Shown: in pieces, positions 15,668 to 24,578 of the stretch | Numbering within the stretch: position 1 is the first letter of the stretch | Layout of the letters: the number at the start of each line of letters is the position of its first letter | Origin: Acholeplasmatales bacterium | Lineage (GTDB): Bacteria; Bacillota_I; Bacilli_A; Acholeplasmatales; Acholeplasmataceae | Direction of reading: 5' to 3' | NCBI GenBank assembly: GCA_031284605.1 | Contig: JAITXV010000028.1 | Coordinates: 1-36,972, forward strand | DNA length: 36,972 nt | The notes under the pieces: generated by a model | What the model saw: only the letters and a program-made list of their open reading frames with translations | Told to the model about the DNA's origin: nothing | The model's database searches: none | Program-made: the position numbers and the translations under genes

Positions 15668-18600
15668 ATGAATACAATTTTAACACCTCAAGGTCTCAAA
15701 AAGTATAATGACCTTCTTAAAAAATATCAATTAATAAATGCAGATGAAAAGAAAAATTCTAAGGTCGATTTTGATAGTGTCATTTTGTGTTGCACAGAAA
15801 TTATTACTTTATGCAAAAATGAAAATGTAGATCCTTATCCATATTTATCAGACATTACTAATATTAATAAATATTTTACAGATTATTCTAAACAAAATAT
15901 TGTAATACTTAAAGCAATTGCTAAACTAAAGGTTCCTCTTTTTTTACTAAAAGTATTTAAAAAAGCATCCGATCTTTCGCTTTGGTCTTTTACAGAAATG
16001 GTTTTAGAATGTGCTCTCATAATTGATTCTAAAATTATTTATGATTATTATTGTAGTATTTCAAGGCGTATTTCTTATTTGTTTATTGACTTTCAAAACT
16101 CTAAAGGTTCTGATATATTTTTAGAATCTATAGTTGGTAATATTAAAGAAAATAACGATTACAATTGTCTAGAATTTTTGTATTATGAAAATGTTCCAAG
16201 ATTTAATTATTTTTTCAACGCCTATAAAAACTATATTAAGAATAATCCTAACCCTTCCGATTTTCTGTTACCTTTTTTAGTGTTTATCTCTTCAGGCGAT
16301 ATGGTAGCAGCAGCAGATGCTGCTTCTAACAAAACTACACCTCCTGAAGTTATTAACCGTATAATAATAAAAATACCATCGATAAAAGAAGCAATTAATT
16401 TTATAAAAACTAACAATATTTCCTCAGATATTCCACAAGTAGAAAATGCTAATGAAGTCGAATTATATGAAAACTTAGATGAACTTATCTCAATTAATTC
16501 ATCTTTACTTGCAAAAAGAGCATTATATATATACCACCACCATCATTTTGTATCATATAATCCAACTTATTTAGCTAAAATTCTTATTAGAGTTGATAGT
16601 ACTATATTAAATAACCCAAAAAGTGTATTTAAAGACAATCCTACAGTCTGGGTTGAAATAGTTAATGATAAAGCATTTGATGCACCTAAAAATTCAATAT
16701 TCTATTATAATTCTAGATTTACTAAGCCACTAATTAATCATAAACAAAAAACAGTTATTAAAAAATACTCCTTTAGATACTATTTTGATTATTCAGTTCT
16801 CAATGAGTTAAAAATTTTTGTTTTTGAACTAACTGAAAATAAAACTTTCATTTTAGAAGTAGATTCTAATTTTAATATAGTTAATTATCAATACGATAGT
16901 GATGATATTAAGCATATTGAAACTATGATTTCAGCTTTTGTTAATGAAAATAATAAATTTCCAAAAAATCTTGAGTATGATGAAGAATTTAATAAAGTAT
17001 TTAAAACAATATTGTCAAAACAAACAAGTCAACTTGATGATGAACGTAAAAACAAAGCCCCAATTTTGCTTGAAAAATTTGAAAAAATATTTAAAGATAA
17101 AGAATCTCCCATATTAGAAACAAAAGTAAATATTATACCTTTCTTTGGGCTTAAACTAAAAGAAGTAAACGAAAATCTCACTCGTTTTGCGATAAGTAAT
17201 AAATACTATTTTGGTTTTAAAATTAACGCAAAAGGAACTTGCATAGTTAAAGACTATAGTACTTTTCTAAGAGCAATTGAACAAAACAAACTGCTAGAAC
17301 ATTCTAAAACTATCTCGTTTGTTCACAATATTAATTCATTTTCAACTCAAGCAAAAAATATTCTATCAATTATTAACAACCACGATTTGAACGCAACAAA
17401 TTCTTTTTCTTCATATAAAGAAATGTTTCCTATCACTGAATTTGAATTTTTCGACATAGTAAAAAATTCTTCATATGATACATTCTCATTTACGTTTGTT
17501 AGTGATTCCCTTAATAAAACCGAAGAACTAACTTTCATTGAAGATTTAAATGTAGATGCAAAAATATTAGCCTCGGGTGAAATAACCACAAACTTAAAGT
17601 TAGTTATGGGACAAGTTTTTATTATATCTTCTAGAACTTGCGATTTTTTATTAGATTTGAATAAAAAAACAATCCAAAAAATAAAATTTCTTGATGAAAA
17701 TATGTTACTTACAGTTAGATTTTTGATTGATAATCCCCTTTTTAATTCTAGTTATGTTTCTGAATCTTTTTCTAAAAAAATATACCCTCATATTTCTAAG
17801 TCATTAGAAGTTGACGAAACTTTTAAAGCCAAAAACAAAGTAAAAGACTTTATAATAAAAAGTTATATAGACTATGAAGACTATAAAGTTGTCATAAAAA
17901 CATCTTTTTTTGATGGAGATGATGAAGTAAAAAATGGCGGTAACGAATATCAAACTAGACAAATAATTAAATATAATAACATATTAAATGGTTTTGAGTT
18001 TAAAGATGGAGTTATTAAAAACGAAGATAGTATTGCAGTTTTTTTAGTATCTGATTTAACTTCTCTTAAAGAACTTTCAGAAGTATATATAAGCGAGTCG
18101 CTTAATAAAATGAGAAAAATAAAAAATAGTGTAAGGGTAAATATAAATGTTAGTATCAGCGGAGGTATTATAACTTCGCATATAACCGAAGCACAACTTA
18201 ATGAAGCTGAGATATATGAAATATTGAAAGCTTACCGTAAAAATAAAAAATATGTATTATTAAAAGATAAGTGTATTCAACTAGATAAAGACAATATAGA
18301 TAATTTAGAAAAAGCTATCATAGATTTTAATTTAGATGAAAAACATTTATTTAAAAAAGTAGAGATTCCAACATTTAACTTATTTAAAATGTCAGAATAT
18401 GAAGAACAAGACTATATAACTTTCGATGTTGCATCTAAGGTAAAAGATATTCTTGAAAAAATAAAAAATTACAAAAAAGCTTCCTACGTTCCTGCTGCTA
18501 ATTTTGTTAATACTTTATATAACTTCCAGTTAGACGGGTATAAGTGGTTAAAAGTACTTTATAATAATAATTTGAGCGGAATATTAGCAGATGATATGGG

Positions 18601-19864
18601 ATTAGGGAAAACTATTCAAATGTTAGCTATGCTTTCAGACATCACTAGTAATAAACCAATTTTAATAGTTTGTCCTAAAGGATTAGTTTTTAATTGGAAA
18701 AAAGAGTTTGAAAAGTTCAACGTGAATTTTGAAGCTTTCACTATAAGTGGGAACAAGCCGCTTAGAGATAAAATAATATCTACTATATCAGGTCATAATG
18801 CTTATATTATTTCTTACGATTCACTTAGAAATGATTCTTCTTTGTTTGAAAATATTGAGTTTGATACTGTTGTTTTAGACGAAGCACAATATATTAAAAA
18901 TATAACTGCTCAAAAATCTGTAGTAGTTAAAAAACTAAAAAGTGACCATAAATTTGTTTTATCAGGAACTCCTGTTGAAAACTCCCTATTAGATTTATGG
19001 AGTATTATGGATTTCTTAATGCCTGGATATTTGTATACTCACCAAAGATTCTTAGAAATTCAAAAGGGTATTTTACAATCTAATGCCTATGATATTAATT
19101 TATTAGTTAATAAAACAAAACCATTCATCTTAAGAAGAAACAAAGAAGATGTATTAAAAGAACTACCTCCAAAAACTACTGAAATAATATATTGTGAACT
19201 TAATCAATCTACACCTTATTATAAAGAGCAGTTGTTAAAAGCTAAACAACTTTTAGAAGCAGATAAAATAAATCATATGAATATTTTAGCTTCTATTACC
19301 AAACTTAGACAAATATGCTTATCACCAAAACTTTTAGATGATGACTTTTTAGAAACCTCAGAAAAGATAGACATTTCTTTAGAGTTAATTAAACAAGCTA
19401 TTTCTAATGACCATAAGGTAGTAGTTTTTTCATCATTTGTAAAAGGTTTGAACGCTCTTGCAACAGAATTTGATAATATCAACATTAAATATTTTATGCT
19501 AACTGGCGATACAAGTGGTGAAGATAGATTAAAGTATTGTGATATTTTTAATAACTACGACTCTAAAGAAAGAGTATTTTTAGTGTCTTTGAAAAGTGGA
19601 GGTGTTGGTCTTAATTTAACTGGTGCAGATATTGTAATCCATTTAAACCCTTGGTGGAATTTAGCTAGTGAAAACCAAGCAACTGATAGAACCCACAGAA
19701 TTGGACAAGAAAGACCAGTTACTGTATACAAACTTATCATATCTGGAACTATTGAAGAAAAAATAATTGAATTACAAAATAGAAAAAAAGAGTTGTCAGA
19801 TTTAGTAATAAACGGTGACACCCCTGAATTTGGTTTTACAGATTATAGATATTTGTTAGAATAA
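15668..19864 (+). CDS. Large SNF2-family DNA-dependent ATPase with long uncharacterised N-terminal region
   Basis: The 1398-residue protein ends in a complete SNF2 motor. Motif I is DDMGLGKT (near residue 975), motif II LDEAQ (near 1072), motif III LSGTPVEN, motif IV-V with VVVFSSF and VSLKSGGVGLNLTGA, and motif VI ENQATDRTHRIGQ. Such proteins translocate on DNA and remodel bound complexes without unwinding. Part of the region ahead of the motor may correspond to the bacterial SNF2-associated domain; I cannot assign roughly the first 900 residues and see no CxC...CxH SWIM zinc motif. There is no visible Shine-Dalgarno sequence before the ATG. A TAATAT (15646-15651) could be a -10, making a very short leader. 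Its stop abuts the convergent mntP stop. Confidence 0.9.
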   Translation: MNTILTPQGLKKYNDLLKKYQLINADEKKNSKVDFDSVILCCTEIITLCKNENVDPYPYLSDITNINKYFTDYSKQNIVILKAIAKLKVPLFLLKVFKKASDLSLWSFTEMVLECALIIDSKIIYDYYCSISRRISYLFIDFQNSKGSDIFLESIVGNIKENNDYNCLEFLYYENVPRFNYFFNAYKNYIKNNPNPSDFLLPFLVFISSGDMVAAADAASNKTTPPEVINRIIIKIPSIKEAINFIKTNNISSDIPQVENANEVELYENLDELISINSSLLAKRALYIYHHHHFVSYNPTYLAKILIRVDSTILNNPKSVFKDNPTVWVEIVNDKAFDAPKNSIFYYNSRFTKPLINHKQKTVIKKYSFRYYFDYSVLNELKIFVFELTENKTFILEVDSNFNIVNYQYDSDDIKHIETMISAFVNENNKFPKNLEYDEEFNKVFKTILSKQTSQLDDERKNKAPILLEKFEKIFKDKESPILETKVNIIPFFGLKLKEVNENLTRFAISNKYYFGFKINAKGTCIVKDYSTFLRAIEQNKLLEHSKTISFVHNINSFSTQAKNILSIINNHDLNATNSFSSYKEMFPITEFEFFDIVKNSSYDTFSFTFVSDSLNKTEELTFIEDLNVDAKILASGEITTNLKLVMGQVFIISSRTCDFLLDLNKKTIQKIKFLDENMLLTVRFLIDNPLFNSSYVSESFSKKIYPHISKSLEVDETFKAKNKVKDFIIKSYIDYEDYKVVIKTSFFDGDDEVKNGGNEYQTRQIIKYNNILNGFEFKDGVIKNEDSIAVFLVSDLTSLKELSEVYISESLNKMRKIKNSVRVNINVSISGGIITSHITEAQLNEAEIYEILKAYRKNKKYVLLKDKCIQLDKDNIDNLEKAIIDFNLDEKHLFKKVEIPTFNLFKMSEYEEQDYITFDVASKVKDILEKIKNYKKASYVPAANFVNTLYNFQLDGYKWLKVLYNNNLSGILADDMGLGKTIQMLAMLSDITSNKPILIVCPKGLVFNWKKEFEKFNVNFEAFTISGNKPLRDKIISTISGHNAYIISYDSLRNDSSLFENIEFDTVVLDEAQYIKNITAQKSVVVKKLKSDHKFVLSGTPVENSLLDLWSIMDFLMPGYLYTHQRFLEIQKGILQSNAYDINLLVNKTKPFILRRNKEDVLKELPPKTTEIIYCELNQSTPYYKEQLLKAKQLLEADKINHMNILASITKLRQICLSPKLLDDDFLETSEKIDISLELIKQAISNDHKVVVFSSFVKGLNALATEFDNINIKYFMLTGDTSGEDRLKYCDIFNNYDSKERVFLVSLKSGGVGLNLTGADIVIHLNPWWNLASENQATDRTHRIGQERPVTVYKLIISGTIEEKIIELQNRKKELSDLVINGDTPEFGFTDYRYLLE

Positions 19865-20449
19865 TTAGTTTAAGTTAATTATACCTTCTACTAATATTTT
19901 TATGCCTATTAATACTAATATAATCCCTCCAATTATTTCAGCCTTATTTTTAAATTTTTTGTTAAATAATACCCCAATAATTACTCCAACCATAGACAAT
20001 CCTAAAGTAACTATCGTAATAGAACCAATCGCAATATAAGCATACATACTTTGCATAACAGTTAAAGATAAACCGGCAGCTAAAGCATCCAAAGAAGTAG
20101 CTAATGCAAGCAATAACATAGTAGGAATAGAAGGAATATCACACTTTTCTTCTTCATCTTTTTTCTTTTTAGCCCCTTCTACAATCATTTTAACCCCTAA
20201 AGCAACTAGTATTACAAAAGCGATAATATGATCGTAAGCATCAATATATTTCATAATAAAAGTTCCTAACAAATAACCTATTAAACTCATTAATCCTTGA
20301 CTTATGCCAAAAAACAATCCACAATATAAAATTAATTTTATTGATTTCTTTTTATAACAGGCTCCTTTGACTATGCTAACAGAAAAAGCATCTGCTGCTA
20401 AAGCAAGTGAAAGTAGAATTATTTGAACTATAATAAGTGCGATTTTCAT
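19865..20449 (-). CDS. mntP: Manganese efflux pump MntP (DUF204)
   Basis: MntP exports excess Mn(II) across the cell membrane. The 194-residue protein has six predicted helices in two homologous halves, each with the signature Asp: LAADAFSVSI (D20) in the first and ALATSLDALAAG (D121) in the second. A charged cytoplasmic loop (KKKKDEEEKCD) separates the halves. AAAGGA precedes the ATG. Many homologs are controlled by the Mn-sensing yybP-ykoY riboswitch, but the leader here is too short for one. The gene is convergent with the SNF2 gene with no bases between the stops. Confidence 0.93.
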   Translation of the reverse strand: MKIALIIVQIILLSLALAADAFSVSIVKGACYKKKSIKLILYCGLFFGISQGLMSLIGYLLGTFIMKYIDAYDHIIAFVILVALGVKMIVEGAKKKKDEEEKCDIPSIPTMLLLALATSLDALAAGLSLTVMQSMYAYIAIGSITIVTLGLSMVGVIIGVLFNKKFKNKAEIIGGIILVLIGIKILVEGIINLN

Positions 20450-20477
20450 AATTTATTCTTTTCCTTTACAAAATTTA

Positions 20478-20486
20478 ATTATATCA
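20478..20486 (-). promoter_or_regulatory. Extended -10 promoter of mntP
   Basis: On the minus strand TGA-TATAAT lies about 29 bases before the mntP start; the implied transcript leader is only about 20 bases. No recognisable -35 is present. The short leader argues against riboswitch control. Confidence 0.5.
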
Positions 20487-20583
20487 TATTTCTAATATAG
20501 TATTCTTGAAAAGTGCATAATTTATTTTCTTTACAGATGGTAGCACACTTAATAAGCAGATTAGGCATTTATTTAATATAATA

Positions 20584-20592
20584 TGGTATACT
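20584..20592 (+). promoter_or_regulatory. Extended -10 promoter of the DUF1538/PII-like operon
   Basis: TGG-TATACT lies 22 bases upstream of the DUF1538 ATG with no good -35. The divergent gap to mntP (20450-20614) holds only these two promoters; I saw no ncRNA or riboswitch in it. Confidence 0.5.
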
Positions 20593-20614
20593 ATTTTAGT
20601 GGAATATTAATTAA

Positions 20615-22162
20615 ATGAAAAAAATACTAAATGTTTTTTATCAAAAGTTAAAGGAATCAACTAAAAGTATATTACCATCCGTTGTGGTGATTTTCTTAGT
20701 GTCAATATTTGCGAAAATACCATTTTTCAATACAGAACTTCCAGGATATAAAGATTTATTCGGATTTATTCTCTGTGCTATATTGCTAATTATTGGATTA
20801 TCTTTGTTTACTATAGGTGCTAATACTTCAATGATCAGCATAGCCCAAAAGATAGGCGAAGCAATAAATAAAAAGCGCAGCATTGTGTTTGTAATTGCAA
20901 TTGGAGCTATTATTGGATTATTAATAACTATAGCAGAACCTTCCCTTTGGGTATTATCTGATCAATTTCCTATGTCAAGTATTGTTTTAATTCTCGTTGT
21001 AGCTATAGGAGTAGCAGTATTTTTAGTAATATCATTATTAAGAATTATATTTCAAATAAATATGCGCATAATAATTATTGTCTTTTACGGACTTATATTT
21101 TTAGCTATTTTCTTAATTCCTTTATTTAAACCAGAATTTGCATCATTTATTCCTTTTTCATTTGATGCTAGTGGAGTTACTACCGGTCCTATGGCTGTAC
21201 CTTTCATTATATCAATTGGAATGGGGTTATCAGGATCTAGGTCTGATAAAAAAAGTTCAGAAGATGCATTTGGATTAGTAGGAGTAGCCTCAATTGGACC
21301 AATTATATCTATTATTATTTTAGGTTTATCTGTATCTGGTCTTAATAATCAAGAAACTGTTGCACTTACGGTAAGTGACTATTTTATTAAAAATCTTGCG
21401 AATGTCGGAATCGCAATAATACCTTTTGTAGTATTTTTCTTTATTTTTAATTTTTTTGCGTTCCATCTAGACAAAAAGAATATTCTAAAAATATCAATTG
21501 GATTTTTATTAACTTATGTTGGATTAGTTATATTTTTAACAGGTGCATCAGGGGGATTTGTGTCAATAGGATATCAAATAGGAGGGATAATTGCGAAACT
21601 TCCATATAACTGGATATTAATACCTTTAGGACTGATATTTGGTTTTGTAGTAGTTGCTGCTGAACCCTCAGTTATTGTGCTTAATGAACAGGTAGAAACT
21701 ATATCTAGCGGAACAATCACTAAAAAAACTATGATGTTATTTATGTCTATTGGAGTATCTATAGCGATTGGATTATCTATAACAAGAATTTTATACAAAA
21801 TTCCAATACTGTGGATAATTGGTCCTGGATATTTAAGTGCTGTTATATTATCTTTCTTTTCACCAAAAGTTTTTACAGCAATTGCTTTTGACTCAGGAGG
21901 AGCTGTTAGTGGGGCAATGACTTCTACATTTTTGACAACATTCGCGTTGGGGGCTGCAGAATCATTATATGGTACTAATGATCAAAGTATATTTTTATAT
22001 GCATTTGGTTTAGTAGCGTTAGTAGCAATGACTCCTATTATAAGTATACAAATACTAGGTCTTATGTATAAGTTTAAATTAAGAAAAAATAAGGTTGTTG
22101 CAGTACAAGATGAAGAAATAATAGATTTGGAAAGAGAGGAAAAAAATGAAATTATTAGTTAG
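20615..22162 (+). CDS. DUF1538 family multi-pass membrane protein
   Basis: The 515-residue protein is an integral membrane protein made of two homologous halves, the DUF1538 layout. Each half has an AEPS element: TIAEPSLWVLSDQ in the first and VAAEPSVIVLNEQ in the second. Each also has a Gly-rich FD element: SFDASGVTTGPMAVPF and AFDSGGAVSGAMTSTF. Around 12 helices are expected. The repeat architecture and paired motifs resemble transporters, but no substrate is known to me for the family. It overlaps the first PII-like gene by 17 bases and is followed by a second one, so regulation by PII-type ligand binding is the natural inference. Confidence 0.88.
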   Translation: MKKILNVFYQKLKESTKSILPSVVVIFLVSIFAKIPFFNTELPGYKDLFGFILCAILLIIGLSLFTIGANTSMISIAQKIGEAINKKRSIVFVIAIGAIIGLLITIAEPSLWVLSDQFPMSSIVLILVVAIGVAVFLVISLLRIIFQINMRIIIIVFYGLIFLAIFLIPLFKPEFASFIPFSFDASGVTTGPMAVPFIISIGMGLSGSRSDKKSSEDAFGLVGVASIGPIISIIILGLSVSGLNNQETVALTVSDYFIKNLANVGIAIIPFVVFFFIFNFFAFHLDKKNILKISIGFLLTYVGLVIFLTGASGGFVSIGYQIGGIIAKLPYNWILIPLGLIFGFVVVAAEPSVIVLNEQVETISSGTITKKTMMLFMSIGVSIAIGLSITRILYKIPILWIIGPGYLSAVILSFFSPKVFTAIAFDSGGAVSGAMTSTFLTTFALGAAESLYGTNDQSIFLYAFGLVALVAMTPIISIQILGLMYKFKLRKNKVVAVQDEEIIDLEREEKNEIIS

Positions 22163-22463
22163 CATTGTTAACAAAGACATTGGATTAGAAAGTGTAAAAA
22201 TAATTAAAGAAGAAATTAAAGGATTTTGCTTAGAAATAAGTGGATATGGAACTGCAAGTTCTGAAATATTACAAATTCTAGGACTCAATAAAAAAGAAAA
22301 AGACATAGTATTAGCCATTTGTGATGATGAAACATCTAAAATAATACTAGAAAGATTGAGCAAAGAAGGAAGATATAATGAAAATGGAACTGGAATAGCT
22401 TTTAGTATTCCACTCTCAAGTTTATCAAAATCATCATACGAAACATACATAGGAGAAAAATAA
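22146..22463 (+). CDS. Small PII-like protein, divergent
   Basis: The 105-residue protein looks like a PII/GlnK-fold protein: an N-terminal strand MKLLVSIVNKD, a helix (GLESVKIIKEE), a central strand (DIVLAICDDE), and the C-terminal strand GTGIAFSIPLSSL, which aligns with the KIFVxPV strand of PII. The T-loop with its uridylylated Tyr is absent and the middle is short, so it is not a canonical GlnB/GlnK. The ATG lies inside the end of the DUF1538 gene, with GAGAGGA upstream. It may form a heteromer with the next gene product, but that is inference. Confidence 0.7.
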   Translation: MKLLVSIVNKDIGLESVKIIKEEIKGFCLEISGYGTASSEILQILGLNKKEKDIVLAICDDETSKIILERLSKEGRYNENGTGIAFSIPLSSLSKSSYETYIGEK

Positions 22464-22465
22464 TT

Positions 22466-22771
22466 ATGGAATTAGAATTAATAATGACAATTTGTAATCA
22501 TGGTAGTGCACTAGATGTAGTGAAAAGCGCAAAAGAAGCTGGTGCTAAGGGTGGTACCATAATCCACGCTAGAGGCTCAGATACAGAAGAAACTAGAAAA
22601 TTTTTTGGTATCGTTATACAACCTGAAAAAGATGTAGTACTAATAGTTTGTAAGGCAGATGAAAAAAAGGCTATAATGCTTGCGATTATGAAAGATAACG
22701 GATCTAACAGTCAAGCGCATAGTGTCGTTTTTTCACTTCCAGTTGACGAAGCAATTGGAATTAATTTATAA
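22466..22771 (+). CDS. PII-family (GlnB/GlnK-like) signalling protein
   Basis: The 101-residue protein is more recognisably PII-like than its neighbour: ELIMTICNHGSALDVVKSA, then KEAGAKGGTIIHARGSD, corresponding to the strand and start of the T-loop, the central strand DVVLIVCKADE and the final strand AHSVVFSLPVDEAIGI. The T-loop region (RGSDTEETRKFFGIVIQPEK) is short and has no Tyr, so uridylylation is not expected. PII proteins sense effector molecules such as ATP/ADP and often control membrane transporters. It starts three bases after the previous gene and closes the operon. A very AT-rich 12-bp palindrome (22763-22788) follows. Confidence 0.82.
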   Translation: MELELIMTICNHGSALDVVKSAKEAGAKGGTIIHARGSDTEETRKFFGIVIQPEKDVVLIVCKADEKKAIMLAIMKDNGSNSQAHSVVFSLPVDEAIGINL

Positions 22772-22835
22772 AATTTATTTTATAAATTTATAATGCACAA
22801 CATTTGGTATTTGTTATCTAGCAAAAAATGATATT

Positions 22836-24578
22836 ATGATTAATATTTTAAAGAAAATAGGGTGGTTTATTAAAGAAGAAAAGAAAACATATATATTTAT
22901 GTTTTTTCTTCTTTTGTTAATTTCTGCCATATCTCTAGCGCCTGCTTATGTTTTAGGAGTAGCTATAGATACAATTGTTTCATCATCACTTAATTTAAAA
23001 AATTTCATTTGGCTACTTGCTAGTCTTATAACACTTCCATTAGCTCGTTATTTTATGAGTTTTTTATATAATCACTTAATAACTAAAGAGGCACAAAAAC
23101 TTTCATTTAAACTTAGATATAAATATCTTGATCATTTATTTAAGATGGATTCAAAATTTTATGAAAAATACACTAAAGGCGATTTAATAACTCGTGTAAC
23201 TTCTGACTTAGAACAACTAACAGTAGCTGCTACTTCTCTTTTAGAAGGTATTATTTTTAACATTGGAGTTATTGTATTTGCGATATCAGTTATGAGTATA
23301 TCAATAAGTTGGAAACTAACTTTGATTTCAGTATCAATAATGCCTATTGGATTAACTATTTTAAATATAATAAGGTCTAATAAAAGGAAATATTACAAAG
23401 TTCATCAGGAAATATATGCAGCTATGACAGAAAAAGTAATAGAATCTGTTGAAGGACAAAAGACTATTAGAGCGTATACTATGGAAGAAAATGATCTTGT
23501 ATCTCAAGATAAAGCAATAGTAAACGATATAGAATCGTGGAGATATATAGTAAAATTTGAAAACTGGTTTAACCCATTATTTGAAGTAATATATGGTCTT
23601 GCGTATGTATTAGCGTTCGCTTTTGGAGTGTATTATATTATTAATCAAGAAATAACACTCGGTCAATTAATCATCTTTGTTTCATATATAAGCATGCTAT
23701 ACGCACCAATAATATCCGTTTCAACTATGTTTCAACAAATTAATAACGCTACTATTTCTGCTACTAGAATAGATGAGATAATGTCATATGTTCCCGAAGT
23801 GCATGACACTAAGGAATCAAAGGAAATATTAAATTTCAAAACCATAGAGTTTAAAAATGTATCATTTCAATACCCCTTTGATACCTTTTCTGTTTTAAAA
23901 GATATAAACTTTACAATTAAAGCAGGACAAACTATTGGGATAGTTGGTCCAACAGGTGCTGGTAAATCTACATTAATTAGACAACTTTTAAGAGAGTTCA
24001 ATGTAACTAAAGGTGATATTCTTATAGACAACGTCTCCATTGAAGAATTTAAAATTGAAGATGTACACAATCTGGTTGGTTATGTTCCACAAGCTCATAT
24101 GCTTTTTAAACGTTCAGTAGATGCTAATATCTTAATTGGAAACCCCAAAGCATCAAACAAAGACTTAGATAGAGCAGTTAAAATAGCAGATTTTGAAAAA
24201 GACTTATTATATTTGCACGATGGTCTTAGTACTTTAGTTGAAGAATCTGGTTCTTCGCTATCGGGCGGTCAAAAACAACGCTTATCTATAGCTAGAGCTA
24301 TCATTAGAGACCCTCAAATATTAATAATGGATGATTCCTTATCGGCTGTAGATGCTAAAACTGAGGTCAATATTACAAATCATTTAAAAACTTTTAGAAA
24401 AGGTAAAACAAATATTATAGTAACTCATCGTTTTTCTGCTGTTTATGAAGCTGATGTGATATATGTTTTAGAAAACGGAACTATAACTCAAAGTGGAACT
24501 CATGAACAACTTTTAAAAGAAGATGGATGGTATAAAAGACAATATATATCTCAAATAACTATAGGAAGTGATAAATAA
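22836..24578 (+). CDS. Heterodimeric ABC exporter, subunit with degenerate catalytic site (YheI-like)
   Basis: The 580-residue half-transporter has six N-terminal helices and an NBD from about residue 340. Walker A is GPTGAGKST (near 371), the signature LSGGQKQRLSIARAI and Walker B ILIMDDSLSAVD. The catalytic Glu after Walker B is Asp here, as in the degenerate partner of heterodimeric exporters such as LmrC, BmrC and YheI. The switch His is in VTHRF. Length matches YheI (about 585). It abuts the second subunit (ATAATG overlap at 24578). No ribosome binding site is visible before the ATG. Confidence 0.9.
   Translation: MINILKKIGWFIKEEKKTYIFMFFLLLLISAISLAPAYVLGVAIDTIVSSSLNLKNFIWLLASLITLPLARYFMSFLYNHLITKEAQKLSFKLRYKYLDHLFKMDSKFYEKYTKGDLITRVTSDLEQLTVAATSLLEGIIFNIGVIVFAISVMSISISWKLTLISVSIMPIGLTILNIIRSNKRKYYKVHQEIYAAMTEKVIESVEGQKTIRAYTMEENDLVSQDKAIVNDIESWRYIVKFENWFNPLFEVIYGLAYVLAFAFGVYYIINQEITLGQLIIFVSYISMLYAPIISVSTMFQQINNATISATRIDEIMSYVPEVHDTKESKEILNFKTIEFKNVSFQYPFDTFSVLKDINFTIKAGQTIGIVGPTGAGKSTLIRQLLREFNVTKGDILIDNVSIEEFKIEDVHNLVGYVPQAHMLFKRSVDANILIGNPKASNKDLDRAVKIADFEKDLLYLHDGLSTLVEESGSSLSGGQKQRLSIARAIIRDPQILIMDDSLSAVDAKTEVNITNHLKTFRKGKTNIIVTHRFSAVYEADVIYVLENGTITQSGTHEQLLKEDGWYKRQYISQITIGSDK

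Noticed and set aside
20561-20569. TTAGGCATT as an MntR/DtxR operator half-site before the DUF1538 operon
   Set aside because: No matching inverted half is present at the expected spacing, so it is not a palindromic operator.
20450-20614. yybP-ykoY manganese riboswitch upstream of mntP
   Set aside because: The likely transcript leader is only about 20 bases, and none of the conserved loop sequences of this riboswitch was seen.
22763-22788. 12-bp palindrome after the PII-like genes as a terminator
   Set aside because: It is made only of A and T with a two-base loop; stability would be low, and such palindromes are expected in AT-rich gaps.
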